Origin: Clostridiaceae bacterium
Lineage (GTDB): Bacteria; Bacillota; Clostridia; Acetivibrionales; DUMB01
Assembly: GCA_012840085.1 (NCBI GenBank)
Contig: DUMB01000077.1
Location: 1-54,248, forward strand
Reading direction: 5' to 3'
DNA length: 54,248 nucleotides
Under the pieces are notes generated by a model, which was given only the letters and a program-made list of their open reading frames with translations, had not been told where the DNA came from and did no database searches. This document shows, piece after piece, positions 1 to 6,804 of the stretch. Position 1 is the stretch's first letter. Every line of letters begins with the position of its first letter. The position numbers were made by a program, and so were the translations under genes.

Positions 1-271
1 CATCTTCCACGCTCCGGGCCACTATATATGTCCCGCCGTGCTGAAGAATATCGTCCCTAAATCTCTCCTGATACTCCGACAATTTCCCTTTCGGCATCTT
101 TACCTCAATCCACACATGCTGGCCGTCCTTGAGAGCATACAGATCTGCAATTCCTTTGTAGCTGCCAAGTGACTGGTGGATCTTCACTACAAACCAACCG
201 CTGTATTGCAGGTACTCCTTTATCTGCTGCTGGATGTCGGATTCAGTGATTTTAGCTTGTTTTACTGCCAT
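1..271 (-). CDS. VRR-NUC domain nuclease (partial, 3' end cut by window edge)
   Basis: The first 90 residues of a minus-strand gene are visible. It starts at an ATG (269-271) with a strong GGAGGAGGT ribosome site about 5 bases upstream. Residues 10-50 fit a small VRR-NUC (PD-(D/E)XK-like) fold: an N-terminal helix with SDIQQQIKEYL, a GxADLYAL strand carrying the first acidic residue, then WIEVKMP carrying the E-x-K pair. Such short nucleases are common near the end of phage early/replication operons and may act as resolvase-like or DNA-processing enzymes. The start overlaps the end of the upstream hypothetical gene by 20 bases. The C-terminus is not in the window. Confidence 0.85.
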   Translation of the reverse strand, partial: MAVKQAKITESDIQQQIKEYLQYSGWFVVKIHQSLGSYKGIADLYALKDGQHVWIEVKMPKGKLSEYQERFRDDILQHGGTYIVARSVED

Positions 272-530
272 CCTGACCTCCTCCATTCCACTTCGGGCAT
301 ATTTGCGGGCACATCTGCTTCGCAATAGCAAATACAAACTCCTTATCTCTCTCGCCATCGTTCATTAAGTCAAAGTAGCACGGCTTTGGGAAGCAAATAT
401 TTGGTATTTTCTTTGCTTCCTGCTTGTAGTGGTCAAGCTCTATCTCCAATTCACCTTCTTTGTTTTGTTTTTCACGGCTTCGTTCTGCCAGTTCTTTTTC
501 CAGCCTTGCAATTTCCCAGGCTCTCAGCAT
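252..530 (-). CDS. Phage hypothetical protein, 92 aa
   Basis: I do not recognise a family. The first 40 residues are charged and heptad-like (ARLEKELAERSREKQNKEGE), suggesting a coiled coil. The C-terminal half has three cysteines, two of them in a CPQIC pair. The ATG at 528-530 shares one base with the TAA stop of the upstream gene (TAATG), so translation is probably coupled. The 3' end overlaps the VRR-NUC gene. The tight overlaps on both sides argue that it is a real gene. Confidence 0.6.
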   Translation of the reverse strand: MLRAWEIARLEKELAERSREKQNKEGELEIELDHYKQEAKKIPNICFPKPCYFDLMNDGERDKEFVFAIAKQMCPQICPKWNGGGQDGSKTS

Positions 531-1018
531 TATTGACCGCCTCCTATCGCCTTGTCAATTTCGGCAAGGGCTTCATATGTTCCTGAGTTGTCGTAAAAAC
601 TATCGAATGGCTCAGTATTTCCATTCATATGCCAATTCAGTACTTCAAGCCCTATTCCATATAGCTCCCTCCAATAGTCAAGTGCCTCCCTCGCCTTCCG
701 CAATGCCTCCACATCGGCGGGATTGTGGTAGGTGTGCAAGTCTATCATTTCCTTATACTCTATTCCTTCTGCACATTTCTCACAATAATCTCCATCATCA
801 GTCGCAATCAATTCAGGTAATTCACCACAAGAACTGCAACGCAGGGATTCAAGCTGCGCCCGAAGTTGTTCATTCTCCTGCTGCAAGGCTTTGATGGTGT
901 CAATGCAATCCCGTGCCATTTCGGAAATATTAACCTCTCCTGTTGGTGTAAATCTTATTTTGTACTTCTCTTCAACTTGCTTTAAATTTCTCAATGTTTC
1001 CTCTACACTCAACCTCAC
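530..1018 (-). CDS. Phage protein with coiled coil and CxxC pair
   Basis: About 162 residues of unknown function. A helical region near residues 35-60 (TIKALQQENEQLRAQLES) looks like a coiled coil. It is followed by CSSC and CEKC pairs spaced like a zinc ribbon. I chose the GTG at 1016-1018 because a GGGAGG ribosome site lies 9 bases upstream. The TTG at 1025-1027 also opens the frame, but it lies directly against that ribosome site. It overlaps the upstream 58-aa gene slightly if the TTG is used. Confidence 0.65.
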   Translation of the reverse strand: MRLSVEETLRNLKQVEEKYKIRFTPTGEVNISEMARDCIDTIKALQQENEQLRAQLESLRCSSCGELPELIATDDGDYCEKCAEGIEYKEMIDLHTYHNPADVEALRKAREALDYWRELYGIGLEVLNWHMNGNTEPFDSFYDNSGTYEALAEIDKAIGGGQ

Positions 1019-1019
1019 G

Positions 1020-1196
1020 TTATTCAACCTCCCTCAACTCGCATTTATTCGGCGGCAATTCCGGCAAAATAAATTTGTCAACCTTTTTACAAAACGGTGT
1101 TTCCTTGTCTATCCAAAACAAGTGTTTGCACTTCTGGCATGGCGGCTTTTGTTCTGCCTCTTTACGGGCTTTTAATACTTCTTCGAGTAGGCTCAT
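1020..1196 (-). CDS. Small cysteine-rich phage protein, 58 aa
   Basis: ATG at 1194-1196 overlaps the TGA of the upstream gene (ATGA at 1193-1196), and the frame runs 58 codons to TAA at 1020-1022. It contains PPCQKCKH, then PFCKK and NKCEL, a spacing compatible with one zinc site. There is no recognised family. Translational coupling on both sides is the main evidence that it is expressed. Confidence 0.6.
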   Translation of the reverse strand: MSLLEEVLKARKEAEQKPPCQKCKHLFWIDKETPFCKKVDKFILPELPPNKCELREVE

Positions 1197-1387
1197 GGCT
1201 CAACCTTCTTTCCATCCACCAGTTTCAGCGGGCAGTCATCTTTTCTTCTTTCGTAAGGAGGGTTAGGACAGTCTCCACCAACTGCACCACACCATCTATA
1301 GGTTTCTGTCCTATCTTGTATACAAGGGCACTGCCAACAACTCTCCGGCATCTCCAACTCCAATATCGCTTTAGGCATCGCTATCAC
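1193..1387 (-). CDS. Small cysteine-rich phage protein, 64 aa
   Basis: The 64-residue frame holds five cysteines (CWQCPC, WCG, DCP, DCP) and resembles small zinc-binding phage proteins, but I cannot name a family. It starts within an ATGA overlap with the methyltransferase gene stop (1384-1387) and ends in a second ATGA overlap with the next gene. An internal ATG at codon 4 (MPKAIL) is an alternative start. Confidence 0.55.
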   Translation of the reverse strand: MIAMPKAILELEMPESCWQCPCIQDRTETYRWCGAVGGDCPNPPYERRKDDCPLKLVDGKKVEP

Positions 1388-1845
1388 GCTCCTTTCATAA
1401 AAACCAGCCAGTGTGTCTTACTTCTGCGATTACCGAACAACGGTTTATGTCCAATAGCGTTTAGCACTTCGCTTAATTTGACTTGTTCCTCATTCCACTT
1501 GAATATCAATGTGCCGTTTGGCTTCAAAACACGCATACATTCCTGGAATCCCTGCGCTATGTCCTGTCGCCAATTATCTGAAAGCATCCCATATTTTTGA
1601 GCCAACCAAGAATTTTGGCCGACCGAACGCAAATGCGGCGGGTCAAACACTACAAGATAAAATGTATTATCCTCAAAAGGCATATTGCGGAAATCGGCGA
1701 TAACATCAGGATGAATATTGAGGATTCGTCCATCGCATAAAGTAGTAGTTATTTGCCTGTTGTCCATGTACAAGACATCAGGATTTTGTTTGTCAAACCA
1801 CATCATCCTGCTACCTGCCGTAGCATCCAATATCGCTTTAGACAT
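1384..1845 (-). CDS. Phage class I SAM-dependent methyltransferase
   Basis: About 153 residues. The N-terminus reads ILDATAGSRMMWFDK, a motif I glycine-rich loop after the first strand. A LVVFDPPH motif near residue 70 is the catalytic DPPY-like site of N-methyltransferases. A late VLKPNGTLIFKW strand is typical of the fold. No target-recognition domain is visible, so the substrate (DNA base or small molecule) is unknown. The start at 1843-1845 is supported by GGAGGT 8 bases upstream; the frame is open 36 codons further 5' but those overlap the upstream gene. It probably modifies phage DNA or a nucleotide (inference). Confidence 0.75.
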   Translation of the reverse strand: MSKAILDATAGSRMMWFDKQNPDVLYMDNRQITTTLCDGRILNIHPDVIADFRNMPFEDNTFYLVVFDPPHLRSVGQNSWLAQKYGMLSDNWRQDIAQGFQECMRVLKPNGTLIFKWNEEQVKLSEVLNAIGHKPLFGNRRSKTHWLVFMKGA

Positions 1846-2062
1846 CGTGTTCGACCTCCATGTTATAAGGATTATATGCGCATTCAAGGCAAAACCCGTT
1901 TTCATGCCAATTCGCTTTCTTTGCATGTTCCGGCCCTCGAATGCATTTTTCACTGCTGCAATATTTCAAATAATGCTTCAATCCTATTTCATCGTGCCAT
2001 TTTTCTTCAAATGTTGGCTCGCCTGTTTGTTTACGGTTGATTTTGTATAAAACTTTAGCCAT
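1838..2062 (-). CDS. Small phage zinc-ribbon-like protein, 74 aa
   Basis: Starts MAKVLYKIN at 2062 behind a GGAGGAG ribosome site. The frame is open further upstream, but that stretch has no ribosome site and runs into the next gene. CSSEKC near residue 36 and CLEC near residue 60 could make one zinc site. The last bases overlap the methyltransferase start. The function is unknown. Confidence 0.6.
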   Translation of the reverse strand: MAKVLYKINRKQTGEPTFEEKWHDEIGLKHYLKYCSSEKCIRGPEHAKKANWHENGFCLECAYNPYNMEVEHDV

Positions 2063-2094
2063 AGTATTCACACTCCTCCTAACCTCCATGAAAG

Positions 2095-2505
2095 TTAACA
2101 CAGAGCTACGTCTCCCTTGCTCACGACCAGCAACATATCCGGCTCTTTCCACCATTCCTCTACATCCTCAACGGTTTTCCATCCATGTACGCCTGTTTTT
2201 TTATCATAATTCAGTAACCCTTGATAGAAGCGAGATTGGTCATCATCCCTGCAGCCGTATATGACGAATTCGCCGTTTTCCCTAAGAAAGCCGAAAATAT
2301 CAATATCTTTCAAGTCTTCTTGCAGCTCGCCACCAATAATTCTGGCGAAACACATTTTAGGGCGGTCTTTCTTCTGCTCGTCAGGATATTTTTTGAATTC
2401 ACCCCTGGCATTGCACCGGGTACAATAGACATTGCACCGCTTTCCCCAGAGTATACGCTGAACGAATCCTGTGCCTCCACATTTTTTACATGGTTTATTC
2501 CTCAT
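2095..2505 (-). CDS. Phage protein with DnaJ-type zinc knuckles, 136 aa
   Basis: The N-terminus has CKKCGGTGF followed by YCTRCNARGEF. These are two CxxC(x)GxG repeats of the kind found in DnaJ central domains and many small phage proteins. The rest (residues 50-136) has no family I recognise. The start overlaps the upstream gene by ATGA (2502-2505), with GGAGG upstream. A nucleic-acid or protein-binding role is likely, but not shown by the sequence. Confidence 0.65.
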   Translation of the reverse strand: MRNKPCKKCGGTGFVQRILWGKRCNVYCTRCNARGEFKKYPDEQKKDRPKMCFARIIGGELQEDLKDIDIFGFLRENGEFVIYGCRDDDQSRFYQGLLNYDKKTGVHGWKTVEDVEEWWKEPDMLLVVSKGDVALC

Positions 2506-2732
2506 AATTCTTCCTCCTTTTCCGGCTCGAAGCCTATCAAGTCAGTAATTCCTAACTCACCATTACCGCAATTACACACACCAGTCATGCCTGGCTTTAA
2601 ATCTCCCCAAGCTTTCGGAAAGTCAAAGTCACAAATGATACATGAGAGAGCTATTGTACCGTTTGGAACATGCGTATCTTTATTCAGCCGGCCACATTTT
2701 CTGCACTTGTATACTAAAAATCCGCTATTCAT
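2502..2732 (-). CDS. Small zinc-ribbon phage protein, 76 aa
   Basis: YKCRKCGR and SCIICDF form a two-knuckle zinc-ribbon pattern in the first 35 residues, and a CNCG follows near residue 53. The acidic C-terminus (EPEKEEEL) is notable. It is coupled to both neighbours by ATGA overlaps. The function is unknown. Confidence 0.6.
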   Translation of the reverse strand: MNSGFLVYKCRKCGRLNKDTHVPNGTIALSCIICDFDFPKAWGDLKPGMTGVCNCGNGELGITDLIGFEPEKEEEL

Positions 2733-3046
2733 TTATCCTCTTTTTCACCCTCACTTTCTTTAGCTTCCCATCTTTCGCATTGCATGTTGTAGTTGCAGCT
2801 TTTGATGATTTCTATATCCCATCCATCGCCTACATCGGCTGCACAATCCGGATAATTTGGGTATCTGCTGTAATTTGTTTCAGATTCAAAATATATAGGC
2901 GCGCTTTCTTCACTCTCAAGCCACCCCTTCAGATGCTTGCAAGTAAAGCAGTTTTTGAGTTTAGGGTTCTTTTTGCAATAGTGTCTATCAGGTGTTTTAA
3001 ACTCTTTCTTGCAGAATTCGCATTGATATCTAATTACTTGCTTCAT
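2729..3046 (-). CDS. Cysteine-rich phage protein, 105 aa
   Basis: I chose the ATG at 3044-3046 (MKQVIRY) because GGAGGGG lies just upstream. YQCEFCKKEF followed by HYCKK fits a zinc finger, and a second set (NCFTCKH, PDC, SCNY, QCERW) follows. The spacing of the second set resembles small cysteine-rich phage proteins I cannot name. It ends in a very charged tail and overlaps the next gene by four bases. Confidence 0.6.
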   Translation of the reverse strand: MKQVIRYQCEFCKKEFKTPDRHYCKKNPKLKNCFTCKHLKGWLESEESAPIYFESETNYSRYPNYPDCAADVGDGWDIEIIKSCNYNMQCERWEAKESEGEKEDK

Positions 3047-3231
3047 CTCAACCCCTCCTGGCACTCTGGACAATAATGCTTAAATTCCCCGTCAACCAAC
3101 CTTTTCTTCCAGCCTTCTTCGTTCATAAAGTCCATCACATCAGCCCAACTGTCGCATTCTTGCCCTGTTCCGCAGTTGTCGCAAACTACCATTCGCTTGT
3201 TTTTGTAGATTTTTTCAATCAAGCCAATCAC
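3043..3231 (-). CDS. Small zinc-ribbon phage protein, 62 aa
   Basis: VCDNCGTG near residue 16 and YCPECQEG near the C-terminus form a classic two-CxxC zinc ribbon. The start is a GTG with only a weak AAGAGA upstream, so the exact 5' end is uncertain. It overlaps the upstream DUF551 gene by 17 bases and the downstream gene by four. Confidence 0.6.
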   Translation of the reverse strand: MIGLIEKIYKNKRMVVCDNCGTGQECDSWADVMDFMNEEGWKKRLVDGEFKHYCPECQEGLR

Positions 3232-3565
3232 TCTCTTGATACGGTTCTGGCAATGGCATCCATGCTATTACTTCTCCGCTATCTGCCCATAGTTCAAATC
3301 CATTATCTTTGTCATAGGTCGCTGTTGCTATAAATTCATCATCCATGCAAACCAACACATTTACATCGCCGTATTCATCTACTACTGGTAACCTTTTATT
3401 TACTGGAATCCATGTGCATTTTTTCATAGCATCCAGCGCAACCTCAAAATGTTTCTTTTGCTCTATCAATTCTTTCTGCAGTTTCTCACTGCACTCTGTT
3501 ATAATTTCATCCGATTCCCGGATTGCATCCTCAAAATAAGCTATTGCTTTTTCAAGTTTTTTCAT
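3215..3565 (-). CDS. DUF551 domain phage protein
   Basis: About 116 residues. The first 45 form a helical/coiled-coil stretch (KKLEKAIAYFEDAIRES). Residues 50-112 match the DUF551 pattern: WIPVNKRLP at the start, a VLVCMDD strand, and WMPLPEPY at the end. DUF551 proteins are common in phage early regions and their function is unknown. The ATG at 3563-3565 was chosen over an upstream ATG because the N-terminal extension is an arginine-rich overlap with the next gene. Confidence 0.75.
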   Translation of the reverse strand: MKKLEKAIAYFEDAIRESDEIITECSEKLQKELIEQKKHFEVALDAMKKCTWIPVNKRLPVVDEYGDVNVLVCMDDEFIATATYDKDNGFELWADSGEVIAWMPLPEPYQESDWLD

Positions 3566-3714
3566 CCTTCCTCGACCTCGCTTTCTTTCTCTGTTTCTTC
3601 CTTCTCCTGCGGCCATGGCAGCCCATTCGCCCGGCAGAAGGATTCAATCAGCTTTTCGCTTGGCTTTTTGCCATAGTGTTCCTGATACCAAGTTATATAC
3701 TCGTCAAGCGTCAC
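3562..3714 (-). CDS. Small phage hypothetical protein, ~50 aa
   Basis: The frame reads TLDEYITWYQEHYGKKPSE, then a very acidic tail. I chose the GTG at 3712-3714 (nine bases after GGAGG). The ATG two codons earlier (3718-3720) is only three bases from the same site. It overlaps the HD-domain gene upstream. No family is recognised. The first 25 residues of the longer open frame are a hydrophobic shadow of the HD gene and are left out. Confidence 0.5.
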   Translation of the reverse strand: MTLDEYITWYQEHYGKKPSEKLIESFCRANGLPWPQEKEETEKESEVEEG

Positions 3715-4288
3715 ACGCATCAGCCTCCATAGCATCGAGCAACATGCTAACCCGATAATAATAATGATATTCAATGCCATTCTTCCAGCACTCATCATAA
3801 AACATCTGAATCGAATCCCCTGGCTCCGTGCGTACTAAATTCCACGCTTCTGTATTCCGCATAAACTTCTTTGCTTCGAGGGCCAGTACATAATCATCAG
3901 CAGCCTTTATAATTTCTTCTTCCTCCGCTGTCGGCCATGGCAAACCAAAATGCTTATAAATGGCTTGCTGTATATTAATCTCAACTGTCTTATATTCCGA
4001 CATAAACTGTTTCAATGGCCGTGGGATGTCGCATATATATGCCTCCGCTGCATCGTGAAGTAAACCGTACAATCGAATCTTTTTGTTGAAACCTCTCTGC
4101 TCAAGAATTCTCTCAACATTCAGGCAATGATGAGCTACGCTGCAGAACCTGTTCGCATGGCCGTTAAACCTGCATATCTGGCTTAATGCGTGGGCAATAT
4201 CCTCAAGACAAACTTCCTCCGGCCTCGGGTCCAGCGGCCAGAGCTGTTTGCCTGTGTAAGTACCAATCCAGTCACCTTTCCTGCTCAT
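3704..4288 (-). CDS. Phage HD-domain phosphohydrolase (YfbR-like)
   Basis: About 194 residues with the metal-binding HD signature. H33 in IAHALSQ and H53/H54 in FCSVAHHCLN are visible. H78-D79 (GLLHDAAEAY) and a later D in KAADDYVL complete the set. The family includes YfbR-type 5'-deoxynucleotidases, so a role in nucleotide-pool changes during infection is a reasonable inference, not shown directly. ATG at 4286-4288 follows AGGAGG at a good distance. The longer open frame upstream is basic and overlaps nothing conserved. Confidence 0.8.
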   Translation of the reverse strand: MSRKGDWIGTYTGKQLWPLDPRPEEVCLEDIAHALSQICRFNGHANRFCSVAHHCLNVERILEQRGFNKKIRLYGLLHDAAEAYICDIPRPLKQFMSEYKTVEINIQQAIYKHFGLPWPTAEEEEIIKAADDYVLALEAKKFMRNTEAWNLVRTEPGDSIQMFYDECWKNGIEYHYYYRVSMLLDAMEADACDA

Positions 4289-4358
4289 CTGACTTTTCCT
4301 CCTCCTAAAATCCGTTTTCAGCCATTTTGTTTTACCTCCATACATGCAATGTGATTAA

Positions 4359-4490
4359 CTAATGAAGCGGTTTCTCGATTGATTGCCCTGGTGCGTAATA
4401 CTGCACATTGAAATATATCCGCTTGCCATCTATCCAAGGGAAAGCCCTTACCTTGTATGAACCAATCCACTTATCTAACTCCACTTTCAT
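4359..4490 (-). CDS. Small phage hypothetical protein, 43 aa
   Basis: The frame from ATG (4488-4490) to TAG (4359-4361) reads as a compact beta-rich peptide (KWIGSYKVRAF, KRIYFNVQYYAPG). AAGGAGGT lies only two bases before the ATG and seven before an in-frame GTG at codon 3, so the GTG may be the true start. It overlaps the upstream gene by 20 bases. Its position and ribosome site suggest a real gene; its function is unknown. Confidence 0.5.
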   Translation of the reverse strand: MKVELDKWIGSYKVRAFPWIDGKRIYFNVQYYAPGQSIEKPLH

Positions 4491-4758
4491 TACCTCCTTC
4501 GCAGTCGATAAAATGCCTTTCTATCAGTTTAGGCAACCCTTTTTTTACAATCTCAACCGCTGCCCTCTCTACAACCCTATCAATGATTGCATCTTTCTTG
4601 GAGTAGATATATTGTTTTATTGCTTTATCAACTCCTTCCCTTATTCCCACTCTCGCTTCATGATTCTCGTATCCATGCGTTTCAACAATACGCCTTGCAA
4701 TTTCCTTCGACACTAATTCGGCTATGTAGTTTTCATCAATTTCAATTTCTAATTTCAT
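4471..4758 (-). CDS. Phage hypothetical protein, helical, ~95 aa
   Basis: No family is recognised. It is predicted mostly alpha-helical with mixed charge (ELVSKEIARRIVETHG, REGVDKAIKQYI). I chose the ATG at 4756-4758 with GAAGGA upstream. A GTG three codons earlier keeps the frame open. A single cysteine near the C-terminus. It lies in the middle of the early operon. Confidence 0.55.
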   Translation of the reverse strand: MKLEIEIDENYIAELVSKEIARRIVETHGYENHEARVGIREGVDKAIKQYIYSKKDAIIDRVVERAAVEIVKKGLPKLIERHFIDCEGGNESGVR

Positions 4759-4776
4759 TTCCTTCACCTGCTTTCT

Positions 4777-4998
4777 TTATATTTTCACCTCTACATACCC
4801 CCAGGCTTTGCTGCGCCTGTTCTTGATAAATTCATTAACGCTTACCCAACCAAGTTTAAAGACGTTATCGTAATATTTGCGATACTCAATTCCTGTTTCA
4901 CGGTCTTTGCAATATGTCAACATATCACCGGTATTTTCATCAATCTCGGATATCTCAACATAATCATTAAACGACTTGTCTCTAATAAACTTTCTCAT
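4777..4998 (-). CDS. Phage hypothetical protein, 73 aa
   Basis: Starts MRKFIRDKS at 4998 with GGAGGGT upstream. Residues suggest a small beta-sheet fold (YVEISEIDENTGDML, WGYVEVKI). No family is recognised. The nine codons open before this ATG carry the ribosome site and are not coding. Confidence 0.55.
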   Translation of the reverse strand: MRKFIRDKSFNDYVEISEIDENTGDMLTYCKDRETGIEYRKYYDNVFKLGWVSVNEFIKNRRSKAWGYVEVKI

Positions 4999-5113
4999 GC
5001 CTACCCTCCTGTTCGAATACCACAATTTTCATTAAATTCTTGTCATTTCACAGTTTTATGCCAATACCACACCTAATTCCTCAAGCCCAAAGTATTCCCG
5101 CATTCACAATGAA

Positions 5114-5254
5114 CTAAATAATAGTCTTCATAAAAACTTTGCACTTAACTGCATTGACTGATTTATTTAGTTTTTTTGCAATTATCGGGATTGACATTTC
5201 TCCCCAATGACTTTCCAAAAATTCAATATGCTCTTTGGTCCATGACTTAGGCAC
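5114..5254 (-). CDS. Small helix-turn-helix phage protein, 46 aa
   Basis: The frame PKSWTKEHIEFLESHWGEM then IPIIAKKLNKSVNAVKCK is a three-helix SANT/Myb-like or sigma-factor-like DNA-binding unit. W and the AIKxK-type recognition helix are both visible. The GTG at 5252-5254 has AGGGG eight bases upstream; an earlier GTG (5261-5263) sits inside that site. It is placed directly after the helicase-loader-like gene. It might be a small regulator or sequence-specific DNA-binding factor (inference). Confidence 0.6.
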   Translation of the reverse strand: MPKSWTKEHIEFLESHWGEMSIPIIAKKLNKSVNAVKCKVFMKTII

Positions 5255-5265
5255 TTTCTTCACCC

Positions 5266-5880
5266 CTAGAACGGAATTTCTACATCGTACTTCCAGTCAT
5301 TTGATATACTCTTCCCAATAGTCTGAAGATTGGCCTGAAATTCTTTCTCGGTAGGCCTAACGACTCCAGTTTTCTTGTTGCGTTTTTTCAGATTTGCATC
5401 TCTCAGCAATTGTATGCCCTCATCACCGAAATACTCAGTGAGAGGTGGTACTATATACGGGGACCTGTGCTCTTTGTCGCTTATGTTACGTCCATCGTAT
5501 GCTTGGGATCTGCCAACAGGGCAAAACGGGCAATATAATACATACTGATATGGTATATCCATATCCCCGCTTTTCTGTACCTCTTTCATGAGTACATATC
5601 CCCGATCGTCACATACCGTGCAGTATTCCCCGTTTTTAACCTCAAACCTATCTTTTGGAGCATTTAATGCATCCTTGTACTTTTTCACAAGTAACGATAT
5701 TGCCGGCACGTTACGGCTATCTTCCTCAATCGCTGCGTCTATTGCAGCATCCATTCTGCCGTAGTCATATCCCTTTAATGCTCGTAAATATTCGGCATAT
5801 ACTCCTGGATCTTCAAACCGGTTGAAGGTACATGCATTTTTTAGCCTTTCAATAAGCTCAATAGCCTCAACTTCCGTCAC
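5266..5880 (-). CDS. Phage replisome accessory protein (helicase-loader/G39P-like)
   Basis: 204 residues. The first 70 form a helical domain (TEVEAIELIERLKNA, GYDYGRMDAAIDAAI, VPAISLLVKKYK) resembling phage G39P-type helicase loader/inhibitor N-termini. This is followed by CTVCDDRGYV and YCPFCPVG, zinc knuckles of the type seen at the N-terminus of DnaC/DnaI-like loaders. No AAA+ ATPase motifs are present, so it is not a complete DnaC. The GTG start has GGGGG nine bases upstream and overlaps the DnaD-like gene end by 14 bases. Its place next to the initiator supports a replication role. The family assignment is tentative. Confidence 0.6.
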   Translation of the reverse strand: MTEVEAIELIERLKNACTFNRFEDPGVYAEYLRALKGYDYGRMDAAIDAAIEEDSRNVPAISLLVKKYKDALNAPKDRFEVKNGEYCTVCDDRGYVLMKEVQKSGDMDIPYQYVLYCPFCPVGRSQAYDGRNISDKEHRSPYIVPPLTEYFGDEGIQLLRDANLKKRNKKTGVVRPTEKEFQANLQTIGKSISNDWKYDVEIPF

Positions 5881-6781
5881 TGCTAATAACCCCCTTTTCT
5901 CGCAACATCTGCAAGGCCTTCTGTTTTGCGCGTTCGTATTTATCCTGCTTGATTTCGGTCATATCTTGTATTTTAGGTTTATCCCGCGCTTTCGGTTCAG
6001 GCGTATTCTTTGCTTCCCATTGTGCCAACGTCCGGATTCCTTCTGTAGCCCATCCTTGGAGCACGGATATAGCGTACCGGCACTTTGCACCTGCATTTCC
6101 TTTTGCTTTTGTTGCGCCAATTGCCAAGGCCTTGATTATTAACTCGACGTCTGTGCCTTCACTTAAACGCATTTCTGCGTCCTCAATAAACTCAGGTGTA
6201 ATGCCAGTCATACCGTATTCAAGCGCTTTGTCGTTGATTTTTTGAATTTCGGTTTTAAAAATCCCCTCTTGATTTGATTCTTGAGAAGTGTTTTCACGCA
6301 CGTGCGCGTCTATATATCTCTCTATTTCTGATACTGTTACTGATACTGTTACTGGTTTACCTAACCGTTCTTTTAACCGTTCAATTAACGGTTTCATAAA
6401 CGGTTTATTAAATTGTTCAAGAATAGTTAAAAAGTCTTGAAATAACGGTGTTTGCGGCATTTCGCTAAACTTCTCTATTGCACTCTTTACTTGGTTTGGA
6501 TTTTCTAATGGATTATGTTTAAGATAATTTTGTATCAACACTACATGAGTACATGCATCATATTTAACACAACCTGTCTGCAACAGTTCCTGCAACGCTT
6601 TTTGGAACCGTTTCTCATCCCAACCCAGATCGAAACAAGCATAAGGGGAGGGTAAGAAGTAAAAACCCATAATGTTTCGATGAGGAGAAGTAAGGAAATA
6701 TAACATTAAATATCTCGCATCGTCTGATATTGTTCTCATTTTTTCGTCTTGCCAAAACCTGCTTTCAACCCTTGTATACAT
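5867..6781 (-). CDS. Phage replication initiator, DnaD-like
   Basis: 304 residues. The N-terminal 110 (residues 1-30 SRFWQDEKMRTISDDARYLMLYF) match the winged-helix domain of phage DnaD/replisome-organizer proteins. The C-terminal region has the DnaD-type helical motif KCRYAISVLQGWATEGI near residue 235. A variable linker between them contains tetrapeptide-phased repeats encoded by a 12-bp repeat cluster (listed separately). Such proteins bind the phage origin and recruit the helicase loader, and the following gene is a candidate loader. ATG at 6779-6781 follows GGTGGAGGG. Origins embedded inside the initiator gene are known from lambda-like O genes. Confidence 0.8.
   Translation of the reverse strand: MYTRVESRFWQDEKMRTISDDARYLMLYFLTSPHRNIMGFYFLPSPYACFDLGWDEKRFQKALQELLQTGCVKYDACTHVVLIQNYLKHNPLENPNQVKSAIEKFSEMPQTPLFQDFLTILEQFNKPFMKPLIERLKERLGKPVTVSVTVSEIERYIDAHVRENTSQESNQEGIFKTEIQKINDKALEYGMTGITPEFIEDAEMRLSEGTDVELIIKALAIGATKAKGNAGAKCRYAISVLQGWATEGIRTLAQWEAKNTPEPKARDKPKIQDMTEIKQDKYERAKQKALQMLREKGVISSDGS
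6330..6405. repeat. 12-bp-phased repeat cluster inside initiator gene (candidate phage origin iterons)
   Basis: Two direct copies of GATACTGTTACT lie at 6330-6341 and 6342-6353. Two AACCGTT boxes follow at 6363 and 6375, then two inverted AACGGTT boxes at 6387 and 6399. All four boxes are exactly 12 bp apart, so they form an iteron-like array with dyad symmetry centred near 6384. The surroundings are A+T-rich. The location within the DnaD-like gene fits an initiator-binding origin. Because 12 bp is four codons, part of the regularity also appears as a peptide repeat (KPFM/KPLI/ERLK/ERLG). Confidence 0.55.
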
Positions 6782-6804
6782 TTGAACCCTCCACCTTTAC
6801 AAAA

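Noticed and set aside
6330..6405. 12-bp repeats as a purely coding effect
   Set aside because: Considered, because 12 bp equals four codons; not accepted as the sole explanation since the second pair of boxes is inverted, which a peptide repeat would not require. Kept as a candidate origin at moderate confidence.
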